Assembly: GCA_945643635.1 (NCBI GenBank) | Contig: CALZFC010000243.1 | Span: 450,001-514,000 of the forward strand | From: Allodiplogaster sudhausi | Taxonomy: Eukaryota > Nematoda > Chromadorea > Rhabditida > Diplogasteridae | Reading direction: 5' to 3' | Length of the DNA: 64,000 nt | Shown here: positions 28,300 to 40,245 of the stretch, piece by piece | Position numbering within the stretch: the first letter of the stretch is position 1 | Layout of the letters: the number at the start of each line of letters is the position of its first letter | Position numbers and translations under genes: made by a program | The notes under the pieces: model-generated | The model's database searches: none | What the model was told of the DNA's origin: nothing | The model's input: the letters and a program-made list of their open reading frames with translations, nothing else

Positions 28300-29970
28300 A
28301 TTTCAAGGGTGCGGTTTGGGCCCAAAAACGTTGTGATAGCGCGATAATGACAAGCCCACGTGAAAGCGGGCTATTTCTTACCCCAGAAGAAGTTGGATGT
28401 TTCGATATCAAGACTAACAGATATCTCAAACTTTCACTGCATCCAGACTTCACTGAGGTGAGGGATAGTGAATCACATGAAAGGCACTCTTCTTTTACCC
28501 CTATTTCACTGCAGGTCTTTCATATCAAGACACTAATCATACCCGAAAAAGCTTCATATATCCCATCCATTCCAAAAGGAGCCAAAGAGTGAAAACTTCT
28601 ATCTAGGTCCAAAGTTGGTATTTCTGCATAACCAGTAGAATATATCAACTTCCTGTTCAATTTGCTACTTAAAAATGGTCTTCTTTGCTAATTGAACGAT
28701 TTAGAATCGAAATAAATATATTTTCGTATTTCGGCAACTCTGAAAAAATGCCTAATAACTCCTTCTGGAAAAAAAATGCCTAATAACTCCCCTTCCCAAT
28801 GGTGCACAGTGCAGATCCAAGTGGATCATTTGAGCAAGTGCTTATCCAAAAAGAAATTTCATAGATACGACACCTTTCATTATTAGGAGCACCGAGAAAC
28901 CTATCTTGGTCGGATTTTCGCAAGCATGGAACTAATTCATTTTGAAATGATCAACCTATCACTCTCCTCCCATCCCACTGCTGTTGCCCTTCGCACTCTC
29001 TCTCTCCATATGAAAGGCCGGTTAATGTCGGTTGCGAACGTCGATATGCTGCACCAACGCACAATTCTGTTGGCCCCGGTGGCAACAATGCTGCCCCGTT
29101 AAATTGTTTTGAAAATTGCGGGAATTTCAAATAATATTCGTGGCAGTAATTTGGCGCGAGGTTTAAAAAAATTTTGCCATACTAAGCAAAAGTGAATGGA
29201 ATTCCACTATTCCAATGTGCTGTGTACCACAATAAGTTTATAATAAGTTTAATATAAGTTTATATGGTGATGAAACAAGAGTCCAACAACAATATACCTC
29301 TTATAGCTTATCCGTGCGAAGCTGGGGTAGTTGAGCGGAGGGAGCACGAATGGAAGAAGGAGAGAAGAGAAGTCGAGGGAGCGGAAAAGCAGAAGAGCAG
29401 AATGAGAGGGAAGGGGAGCGGTCACTCGGTACGGCTCCAAAACAAGACAATGAATAGAGGGGAGGGAGAGGCAGAACTTCGCCGTGGGTAGAGCAAAAAA
29501 CGAGCGGGAAAACTCGCGCGCGTCTCAGACGCCGAGTCCTGGGGGAGAGAGAAGTGAGGGAAAGGGCATTTGAACTTGTCCAATGGATGGGGAGGAGTCA
29601 AAATAGTAACATCATTACAACACCAACAATTGAAATTATTCAACGGAATAAGAAACACATCAGTCATCAGTTGTAATTTTTTGTCCTCGCCAGAAAAGGA
29701 TAGATTACAAGGTTTTCTCGCTCTCACCAAAAAGACCTCTCACACAAGCGCCAGATATCGTACGGCGAGACGCTCTCGCCAGCAACCTCTTGCAGTATCT
29801 CTCGCTGGTCGTACTCCTTTCCTAATACTTCTTTCTTATCCTCACTCCTCTTCCGAACACCGCCGGAACCTGAAAGGAGGGGGACAGAGGGAACGACGAC
29901 CAGCCGCAGAGATCCGAGAGTATTGAGATGAAGTAGTTGCGATGCGGGAAACCAGAGAAGAACACGTATG
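28300..29970. other. Interior of the TTAA element without recognised genes
   Basis: AT-rich with short frames only. A 20-base phrase AAAAAATGCCTAATAACTCC occurs twice in tandem near 28745-28793. The right part (29330-29560) is purine-rich on the plus strand. No transposase motif was seen. Confidence 0.45.
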
Positions 29971-29979
29971 ACACAAGAA

Positions 29980-30141
29980 CTAATTTATTCACGGGTAGAA
30001 GGGGGTTTATATAGGGTGGAAGGGCAATGGGATGTACTCAGAGGAAGGATAGTGCAGGTGTAATTATTCCTATTTCCCCTTTTATCCCAAAGTCCCAAAG
30101 TCACGTATTCTATTTATGTACACATTACTCCACAACAGCTG
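29980..30141 (-). promoter_or_regulatory. Possible LTR-like promoter/polyadenylation segment
   Basis: On the minus strand TATATAAA (complement of 30006-30013) is followed within about 25 bases by AATAAA (complement of 29984-29989), and the segment could begin TGTTGTGGAG near 30141. TATA box plus polyadenylation signal is the arrangement found in retroelement LTRs, and it lies next to gag-like sequence. No second copy was found, so this is inference. Confidence 0.3.
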
Positions 30142-30207
30142 TTGCGAACAGTGGGTAGGCGAGAAAGAAGAAGAAGGAGAGGTGGAAACAAAAGGAAGGG
30201 CACACAG

Positions 30208-32333
30208 TCACTTATGGAGATGGGTCTTGTAGCAGATTTCGAGATGATGGTCTCGCCCGCAGCCCTCGCACTTCTGGTTGCATCGATGATACTTGTCTGC
30301 TGCCGCTCCGCTTGTCAGGCACCTCTTGCAGGCCTTCTTCTCGCTCACCAGAGCCATCTTGCTTTCGATCTTCATAGGGCAGGAGGCGGAAGGGTGCTCG
30401 AGGTTGTCGAAGAAGCGCTGGTGCTTGACCTCGTCCTTGTTGCCTGGGTGGAGAGGAGGACGACGGCGAGGAGAGCGGCTACGGCGGGCTGGAGAGTGGT
30501 GAAGGCGAGAGGGGCCAGAGAAGCGAAGGTGGCGGTGTGAAGAGCGAGAACGAGAGTGATGGTGGGTAGAAGATTGGCGAGGAGGGTGGTGATGGGAGGA
30601 AGATTGGCGAGGAATGGGAGTCATCTTCTTGACTTGTGTGGGCGACTTCTCCTTGGGGGGTGGTAGACTTGCGGGTGGAGGATGTGATTCTTGAATAGGG
30701 TGATGTCCTGGGAGACCTCGACCACTCGGTTGTGGCAGGTGAGTATGTTACTGGAGAGCTTCTTGATATTGGTCTTCATCCAGGCGAGTGGCTTGGATGT
30801 TTTCTCGAGGTTAAGTAGGCTGTCCTCGATTTTCTTGTAGACTTCGGCAACTTCCCTAAGGGCGTTTGCGAACTCGTTGGTCGTTGGAGGAGTGATCGCC
30901 CTGCTCCACTGCTCCTGGTGTGCATTCCTTGCTCGAAATGGTGGTGTGTTGGTGTATGGCGTCATCACTGGACGAGCTTCGTCTCAGGGACGCTCCCGGC
31001 GGCCAACGAGGGTGCTTCCTGTTTGCCGGTTTCCTGGCGATCTTTTGCTCCGCGGGAAGGGGATCATCAGTGTCCGTAGTTAGATTCATCACGGGGTGGT
31101 CATCAAGTTCTTGGCCGGAGGCGCAAGCGAGGAGATCGCCAAACGTTGAGGGGATCAAGCGGAGTACACTCGGGAGGGTGACTGGAGGTTTGTGATCCAT
31201 TACGTCCAGAGTTGCGCTCAGACCCAGAAGAATATCTGGAGATTTGGGGAGGGTTTCTCTTTTGTTGAAGCGTTCGGCCAACTTCAACTCTTTGCTTCGA
31301 ACGTAGGCGAGGTCTTAGGGATTGGGGCTGGAGAGATGGAGGATGTTGAGTGTCTCGGTTGGCGTGCTTCCTTCGTCATCTGGGAGAATGAAGTTCTGAT
31401 GCCGGTGAGAGGTTGGCGGGTGCGGCGTCTCTCTGTTTCGGCACAGGGACGGGTTGTGACCCTCCGTGCACTTGAAGCACTTGGCTCTGCACTGGTCCAA
31501 CCCGTGGCCTGGCGGGAGGCAGAGGCCCTTGCGTTTGGCCGTGCTCAAGCGTTCTTCCACGGATCCGACCGTCCTGCATTGGGAGGAGTCGGAGTGTCTT
31601 CCGCAGAACGCGCACATCCTTTTCAGCGCGCTTCCGTGGCCAGCGGTTCTGCTCCTGTCAGGAGAGTCGCTGTTGCTCGGGTGCGGGGCGAAGGTTTGAG
31701 TAGTTGTTGTACTGCGTCGTGAAGTGTGGTTTGGAGGAGGTGGTGAGCATTGTGAGTTGCGAACGGCTGTATTCTTCGCACTTCATGGTCTCCTCTATCT
31801 TCGTTAGGAGCTCTTCCGTGCTTAGCGGGACTATACAGCCGGAGAAGTCGCGACGCGACGCTGGTGTTATAACTTGAAGATGCTCTTCTGCGTCTCTGCC
31901 GAGAAACGCTCGAGTATCTTCTGCTGTAGGAGTGGCTGTCTGTTTACGTGGCAGAAGTGATTCATGCGCCGCAGGATGCCGCGGATCGTGAACATCGCTT
32001 GCATCTGGCGGTCAAGGTTCAGCTCGCCGAGTCGGAGACTGTCGATCTCGGCGTGGAGCGGCGGGAGGAGCATTCTGTTGCCTCTGAAGCGTCTCTCGAG
32101 TTCGTTCTTGGCGAAAGCGTAGTTGTCTCCAGTCCACGTAATGCCGTCGAGTACTCGGATAACTTCTCCCTTCAATGCGTTACGGAGGTAGAGCATCTTG
32201 GTGAGCAGGGAGAGGTTCGGGCGATCGACTGCTTCGGTGAACGCTGCGCGGTGAAGGACTCGTTGTCCATCAGCGATCCATCGAAGGTCGGGAGAGTGAG
32301 AGGAAGGAGCTCGGGTAGGCGATACTGGCCCAT
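30208..32333 (-). pseudogene. Decayed BEL/Pao-type retroelement gag remnant
   Basis: Several minus-strand open blocks, in different frames and interrupted by stops, resemble BEL/Pao gag regions. The upstream block (32333-31867) starts beside the right inverted repeat, has the PTFDG motif and the ALKGEV..LDGI helix region of the DUF1759 family, and is broken by at least one frameshift. The next block (31617-31315) is Cys-rich with CAFC and CFKC zinc-knuckle pairs. The block 31287-30856 contains LLGLSATLDVM, followed by a region that may be a linker. A final block has a coiled coil (30968-30621) and another knuckle-like stretch with CKRCL and CEGCGRDHH (30624-30208). No reverse transcriptase or integrase was seen. 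The family call is by motif; the two knuckle regions suggest two fragments joined. Confidence 0.6.
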
Positions 32334-32538
32334 TGGGGATGCTTTTCTCAAAAATGTTATCTAGAACTCTTTTATGCCCCTTTACGTGCCCTACATAACG
32401 AACTTTTCAAAATTTAATTTAGTTGAGTTTAAAGAAAGTTACCGTCATTTACAGTAACCATTCAAAGGAAATTAAAATAATAAAAAATATTTTCTTCTCT
32501 GCATGCCCATGGTCGAGTCTTTCAGATGGCTCTCTTAA

Positions 32539-32785
32539 AGTCTTAAGTCTCCATAATTCTTAAGTCTCTTTAAGGCTTAAGTTCCTCAAGTCTTAAGTCA
32601 CCGTAAGTCTCCTTAAATCTTAAATTATTTGGTCGACACTAAGTCGACATTTACAAGAGTCCATTAACTTGAGGAGATTTACGACCTTAAGCTTTAAGGC
32701 ACCGTAAGTCTCAAGTTCTTTAGTCGACTCTTAGTCGGCACCCACAAGAGTCCATAAGCTTAAGACCTTAAGTCATCGTCTCTCA
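32539..32785. repeat. Degenerate CTTAAGTC-type tandem repeat
   Basis: Dense, imperfect repetition of AAGTCT, CTTAAGTC and CACCGTAAGTCTC. Two diverged units of about 110 bases share CACCGTAAGTCTC..GTCGAC..TAGTCG..ACAAGAGTCCAT and lie head-to-tail. It abuts the right end of the TTAA element. Confidence 0.7.
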
Positions 32786-32789
32786 ATAC

Positions 32790-33986
32790 GGATATGCAGC
32801 CTTTATCCATTTTGTTGATACGCCTCCTCTCCTCCCTGAACTTTATCCAAATCTACCCGTGCAGTCTGACCCATTCCATGCGCGTTCTTTTTGCTCTTTT
32901 CTTTCTCACCCAATCTCTTTGCGACTTAGTTCAAATAGCCAATTTCCGCCCATCATAATTTTTTATTTCTTAGAGGTAACGATATAGTGCTTATTTTGAA
33001 GGGAAAACCACATGATTTCAAGCGGTTTGTCCTAACAAAATTATTCTATCTCTTTGTTTTCAAGCATCTATTTCCTTGACCTGTAGTTCTCTTCTTTCAA
33101 ATCTTAGAATCCACAGCATCGGTGAATAATTTGGTTATTCCGAGCTAAAGCAGCAGCAACTCTTAGGGAAAGGCGATGTCAATTGTTGATTGTATTCTCT
33201 TTGTTCTCCACTTTTTTCCTCTCTTCCCAGTCCTCGTCTGTACCTCCCTCATATTCACAAAATGTTGTCTTGCGTTTGTTGATCACGAATGGTTAACCGT
33301 TCTATACAATTTGATTTCTTTAGTTCCTCCACCTAGAACATTGCACTTACCTGTTGCCGTGATATAGAAGTTGTACTCCTTTTTTCTCTCTGTTATTTTA
33401 CTTTCAAAAATATTCCCATTTGCTTTAGTGTTCATTTGCTAGCTATTGAAATTGAATATTGAAATTGAATACTTGAATTGTATTCTTTGCCCTCCTATTT
33501 ACGCCATGATGCACCGTGTGTTTCTGTATGAATAATATATATATATTGTTTGTGTCTCAATTGATTGGCAACCAGAGTAGACATATTTCTTAGAAATTGT
33601 TTTAAACCTGAATATCTACCCGCGCATGTTCTCCAGTGAACGGATCCTACATTGAAATTCTTCCTCTCCGCACGATAGTAGTCAATTTGTGGTGAAGTAT
33701 TTGTGCGAACATCCCTATTCGATAAATACTTTTTAAATGTGAAGCGAAATGTGGAGTTACAGCACGAAAGATTGGCAACTTGTTGGAATAGTCCATCACT
33801 GGAGATACCGAATAATGGTCATTTTTGAGGAACTCATTCAGTCTGATCAGAATGGATGAATATGGAGATGGGTTAAAGTATCGCTTTTTCATTATTTTAT
33901 ATATCATTCTGTATGGAGAAATGATGGTAATAAGTTTTGAGGAGAGCAGTACTAGATATAATAAGAAGGAAGAAAGGAGAAGAGGA
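32790..33986. other. Intergenic region upstream of spe-39
   Basis: AT-rich, with no recognisable coding segment. A frame open from 33825 continues into the spe-39 start but its N-terminal part is hydrophobic and unlike the family, so it is treated as noncoding. Confidence 0.5.
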
Positions 33987-36900
33987 ATGGCCTTCCATAA
34001 GAAGTTCACATTCGATGATCCGGAGGATAGCTACTGGAATCAGACAGCTTCGCGAACAGTCCTCTTCGATGACATTGGAGCGAAGCAGGTTGGCTGAGGG
34101 GCCAACTTGGGGCACTCTGACTGACTCATCAAGAACATTCATAAGCGATATACGAGGAAACGTGCCATTTATACCGACACATCATTTAAATGTTGCATCT
34201 AGGGATAGCTGTTTGGTTATTATAGAAGCAATTTACTTAGTATAAATGGGATGGAATTTTGTATTGCGCTAATATCGACAATTTATATTCCAGACAGAAG
34301 CGCAGGCCGCTCTGAACGATCTCTTCGAGACCAGCGGGAGTAGAGAGGGCACGCTTGGCTTGGCGCCAAGTTGCAGTGAGCAAGGAGATGATGGCAACAC
34401 GGCGACACGCGTCGCGGCTCGCGATGCGGCTCCAGTTCTCGAGCGGCCACCGTCGACAAGTGGAGAGAAGGGAAGGTAAGGTATTTTTTATTTTGCTAGA
34501 GTTTTATATTTGATAAAATATAGTTTCAAGCTCCAATGCGCAAAGTTGTAGCACAGGGCCCCTTCTTGCTTAAAAAAATTAATTGTTTCGGAAATCTAGA
34601 ATTATAGATTGATTTGCTTAAAATATAAAATTGATCGCGCAGTTATAATATTTAGACCTTTTCAACTAACAATTAACCTTTTTTTCCGTTTGCAGTAGCA
34701 CCGAGAGAGGGTCAACATGTTCGTCAGCACCAGCGCAAAATGTTTGCAACAATAACGGCGCGGGCGAACGACTCACTACCGGCTCTCCGCTAATGCTAAA
34801 TTTTAGAATCGTTTATGTTATTATTTTGAATTAATTATTTTAATATTTATATAAAAAATAGTATTGCAGTTATATCTTATTGTTGGCGAAATATTAACAG
34901 CCATATTGTTTTTTTTTTGGATTTTGGATGCTACTATATTTCTAGGCAGGCCTTGATCTCCCTCACAATCAGCGTTCGATTTCAATGGCACCAGTTGCGC
35001 AGGTGGATTCAAAATACTTCTCTTGTTTTTTTCTGTCGTTTTCTCTCTCCATCTCTCTCTTTCTCTTTCTTTCTCTCTATCTTTCTTCTCTCTCTTCTCT
35101 CTCTCTCCCTCTCTCTCCTTCTCTCTCTCGTTTCCCTCTTTCAGAAGCACATGTCTGCAGCCTCTCTCGTCTCCGAGTGCTCCGCCTCTTCCCTTCCCAG
35201 CGATGCGAACAAGTTTGATCTCGACTACAGTCGACTGAAGCAGGAACATCGTAATCTGCAGAAGAAGTACAATGTCAGTTTTAACATGTTATTACAAAAC
35301 TTTTACTTCAATTTTTACAACATACAATGATGGGAGTTTGCATTATTGAATTTTAAGTGCACGCTTAAATATGTTCTTTGAAAAATGAGGCCTATATGAA
35401 ATAAATATTACGCGGTAAATAATTTGGTGAAGAAATTTTATTTGCTTTTTCCAAGTTGTCATCAAGATCTTTTGCATCAGCATTACATTGGGTGGTCTCG
35501 GCTTTCTATATTTTTTTTTTGGTTTTTTTTTGTCGGCTCAACCGCCTGTTATTACGGTAATCGATCCAAGAAAAATAAAATTATTTATAAGTCTGTAAAA
35601 AAATTTATTTATGCTGTGTTTTTTAAAATAGTTTCATAATTCAGGAGATTCGACACGGCCGCTTCCGCGCGGTAGATGCGAATGAATCGGCGAAGCGACT
35701 CTTGGCCGGAGAACCCGTCTCTTTGGATCTCTACAGGTACGACGGAAGAGCTCAGCCATTTTGCATATTAATTAATTAATTAATTATTTATATATTTTTA
35801 ATTTATTTTTTTTATCGTACCTAAAAACAATATTCTAATGCGACGGGACGAATATAAAGGAAATGTCATCCTTATAGAAAAAATTATACAAATATGAATA
35901 GGTTGAAATCCCCATAAACTTTAGAGCTTTTTTATCTCTATTTTTAAATTTGCAGGTCTCGTGCGGAGAAGGCACAACTTCTCGATGCTGCATGCGACCT
36001 CATTGATCAGCAGACAATTCTGACGGTTTGTTTGCGATGACGAAATTGTTCTTTTTGCTTTTAAATGTTAATGGTAAAGTTACAATGTATTTTTGTCTAT
36101 TACTTATGCTAGATCTTACTACTATAGATTTAGGCTTTTTGGACCGATATTTGGGAAAAAGTAGGCACTTTCAGGTTGTCCTCTATCTGAAGTCTTCCCT
36201 CTCCGACACGCTCTTCCGCGAGTTGCTGCTCACGAAGCCTGAAGCAGTCGAGGCGTATGTTGAGCATTTGAAGCAGGCTAAGGAGATTGAGGAGCTCAGC
36301 ACGGCGCTCTTGTTAGTTTAATTTCATTTTTATACTGTAATCGAAGAAAAAATAATTTTAGTTGAAATAAATTGTTTGGCAAACGAATTTTTCTTTAAAC
36401 ATTACACTAATCGTAAGATGCGCTATGCTGAAGAAGCCAAAAGCTCGCAATTGATTTCCCGCTTTTCCCTGCCACAAGCACGAGAAAGCAAGTGTGATAT
36501 AGAGTGACCCGACTGCAACAATCAGGAAAATTCAAGCGGATTATGTTTAAGTTTCGTGCTCCTTTAAGTGCGTTGGGGAGGAACTCTGACGCGGCAATGG
36601 TGGAACTTTCTGCTGCTTCGCGCGTCCGCACGCCCTCCTCCAGGCTTGCGGCTCTCAAGGGGTAAGAATATTATTTATTCATTTCATATTATCTTATTAA
36701 ACAATTAAGAAAAATTGGTTATCCTTTATTACTGGACTTTTTTGATGGGACTCTTGATATTTGTGACTGCTAGTTGAGGTTGGGAAAAAAAGAGTGCCGT
36801 TTTTCTTATTGTAGTGGGTTTAGTGCAAGGTCAGTAATGGTGGTTTTCATTTCGATGGAAGTTTATTAACATTTGTTACAAAGGGAATTTTGATTCTTAG

Positions 36901-37115
36901 AGGACTTTCGCTTGGAAGCTTATGTTATCACTCGAAATGAATTTTGTAAAAAAAAAAAAGATGCATGTTGTTGTGCATAAACTTAATGAACTATTAAAAA
37001 TTATTAAGTATATTGGGGAAAAAGTTCTATTCTGATGTACGATGTTCGTTGGAGAGAGAGCGTGAGATAGAGTGTGAAAGAGGAATAATCAACATAGAAA
37101 GAGAGAGAGAGAGAA

Positions 37116-37154
<39 letters not shown>

Positions 37155-39872
37155 TAAGAGAGACAAAGCGAGAAGGAAAACGGAATTGGCACTCTTCTTT
37201 AGATGCCTCGGGAACTCGTTTCTTGATCCACAGCTCGCGGCTGAATCCTCATTGCTGCAGGATGAGATTAATCTGCTAGAGAGGCAGCTAGCAATCGAGG
37301 TTGCTAGTTTATGCGTAATATTTTTTTTTTATACTCACCATTTTTTTCTTTTTTGACTTTTGAATATAATGGTTTTATTTTATTTTATTTGAATCTTCTA
37401 CGTATATTTCCTTGACAGTTGATGTGGACAAAATTTTTTTTCTTTAATAAATCTTTACTATACTTAACCTACGGTTTGAACTCTGGCTTGCTTTTTAAGT
37501 ATCTCAAAGTTTATTTCGTTTGATCTGTAGGAGATGACAACATTCACGATATGCATTTATGATTTATCTTTTGGCTGATTGTTTTAAAAGAGTTTTCGTG
37601 TAGAATACCATCTTACCAATTTTAAATTCATAAATTTACTTTATTAAATTTTCTTCAAAATTAAATTAATAAATTGTTTCTTAACGAATAATGAAATCTC
37701 AAGGCCGACGACGCCAAGATCTCAGCGGTTCACTCTGTTATGAAAGAGTTTCCACGGCGTGCTCCTCTGGCTGGCCAGTCTGCCATTGCTACACTCTACT
37801 ACTGCGCACTCTATCACTATGATCTTCCGCAGGTTGGTCACGCACTTTGTTATATCTTGTAAGGATTGCTCTCATTTTAATAGTTATCAAATTTTGTCCA
37901 ATGACACGAAAAAAATAAATGTACATATTAATAAATTGTAAACTGTAAAGAAGTAGTTTAACCCTTTTACTGTTAGCCTTTAAATATATTTTCTTGACAC
38001 TATAGAAATTTTGCATAAAATAGCGAAATATTGTGAAGAAATACAAGCACAGAGCACATGAGAATGTCAACCTTGTTGGGAAACTAATTTTACCCTTTTT
38101 ACATGCAACTATTTGACACATCCTTTTAAAAAGCTTATCCATTTGAAATTCGAGTTGACATTCTTCAAAAGTTGTAGCCATAACAAATTAGCTGATTCAG
38201 CTTGTTCCTAATTTTTGTTTATATGATGATAATTCAAATTATTTTCACCAAAACGCATCACTGATAGTTGGAATAATATTTCTTTCTTCTTTTCTTCTTG
38301 TCACTCTATATATTTTATTCTTTAAAAAAATGTTGGTACCGGTACTTTTCGTGCAAATGCAAGGAACAAAGCCATGTGCGCCAAACAAAACTTTAATAAT
38401 CTGACCCTTCAATTTCGGCATATAATAGACATCGGCATTAGTACTGTGGGATTCGCGCATTTTTTCTTCTCATTGTTTATATCTATAAAGTTACGGCATT
38501 ATATCATATTATTTTATTATATTTCCACGTGAGTTTTACAATGCCGTAAATAAATGAAATGAAATTAGTCTGTATTTCCAAACTCCTCATTCTTACCGAT
38601 TTAATTTTCTTGATGCAAAATTTTTAAATTAAAGAAATTTTGCATTTGGCTTCAAAAAATTTTCCCCTAACATGCAAAGTATAGTAATAATGATTCCCTT
38701 AATAGGGAAACATCGCGAGCCCTTTCTCCGTCTCACAGCTCATGCGACTGAATGATAAGGAGCACGTCTGGACTACAGTCAGCGCGCTCGTACGACAGAG
38801 CAGGCGAGTAGTTCACGCGGGAGTTTCAATTTTGAATTACATTTTATTTAAGCTAGTTGTTAAATATAAAAGGTTTAATGATTATATTGCCAATTTAGAA
38901 GAAAGTTTTTGAACATTTACATTAAGTAATTTTAGATGGCCTGACGTTGAACGAGTACTTCAAGCCAAGAGCATTGTGAAGACTCTTCACTCGCGAGGTT
39001 CAATTCATTTTTTTCGTCTATGACTATCTTTAGAAGGAATGACTTCTTATATTTTTCTTTATATTATATTCATGATTCAATATCCAATCGGTTCATTTCA
39101 ATGTCAGTGAGACTTGTATTCATTTAGATTTGGAGAGTAATTTAATAAACGGCATTCCGCTTCCAAGTCGCGTTTTCCAATAATTGTAAATTTTGCGGTG
39201 GCATTCCATACCGTAGGCTTGTTTCTAGCGTAAAATAGCTGTCTAAAATCAATATCTTAACACATAATTTTGAGAACTGTTCGTCTATAAGTTTATTAAA
39301 TAATTTTTTTTCACAAATTCGCCTTTTTAAATAAGTTTTTTTAATTATATTATCCGACATATTTCTCATTTTGTTAAGTTGCAGGTCTCCTGAGCGGCGG
39401 CCTCTCCAGCTCCATGGGAGGGGGCGGGGCTTCCGCCGGCCGACTTTCCTGTCCCTTCTCATGGCGCAATCTCTTCAGAGTTCTCCACTCGAGTGGCACG
39501 CAGCCACCCAAGGATGTTAGGAGTTTGGCGGGAAATTTGAATTGTTTTTTTCGCTCACAATTCTTTTATTATGTGCAGCAGTAACATTGCAAAATGAATG
39601 CATTAAATTCATAGTTCTATGGAAATATATTTCCATAATTGAAATAGCTACCACTGTGATGTTTTAGAAAAACAGTTTTCCGTTTTTAATTTGAGCAGCT
39701 TTATTTATTTTTATTTACTTCTGTGAGAAATATTAAGTAATATCGTTATCTCGAGAGAGAAGAAGGCAAGCATTTTTCCTCTTCAGTTCCTCTGCCGAAT
39801 CCTCCGTTCGGTGGGCGATGACGCCGAGCGGCTGCGTCTTGCGACCAAGGCTAACGTTCCGGAGGTTAGTGT

Positions 39873-39906
<34 letters not shown>

Positions 39907-40071
39907 TGTCTCTCTCTCTCTTCTCTCTGTTCTCTCTCTCTCTATCTATCTTTGTTCTCTATCTTTTTCTCTCTCGCTATTTCTCTCTCTCTCTCTCCTC
40001 TCTCTATCTCTCTCTCTCTCTATCTGTTCTCTCTATCTCTCTCTATCTTTTTTCCCTCGCTATTTCTCTCG

Positions 40072-40102
<31 letters not shown>

Positions 40103-40192
40103 TGTTCTCTCTCTCTCTCTCTCTGTTCTCTCAATCTCTCCATACCTCTCTATCTCTCTCTATCTCTGTTCTCTCTATCTCTTTTCTCTCGC

Positions 40193-40245
<53 letters not shown>

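Larger units (their letters stand above)
27973..32534. mobile_element. 4.56-kb inverted-repeat element flanked by TTAA
   Basis: Sequence at 27973-28268 is repeated in inverted orientation at about 32346-32534. The two share GAGAGCC at the tips, a 27-base exact block TTTAATTTCCTTTGAATGGTTA..., and GTTCGTTATGTAG.GCA.GTAAAGGGGCATAAAA, with one arm having a roughly 100-bp extra segment. TTAA flanks both ends (27969-27972 and 32535-32538), the target preference of piggyBac-like and some other DNA transposons. The interior holds decayed BEL/Pao-type gag sequence rather than a recognisable DNA transposase. The arms are roughly 80-85 percent alike by eye, so the insertion is not recent. An alternative is two separate inverted copies of a shorter MITE. 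Confidence 0.65.
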
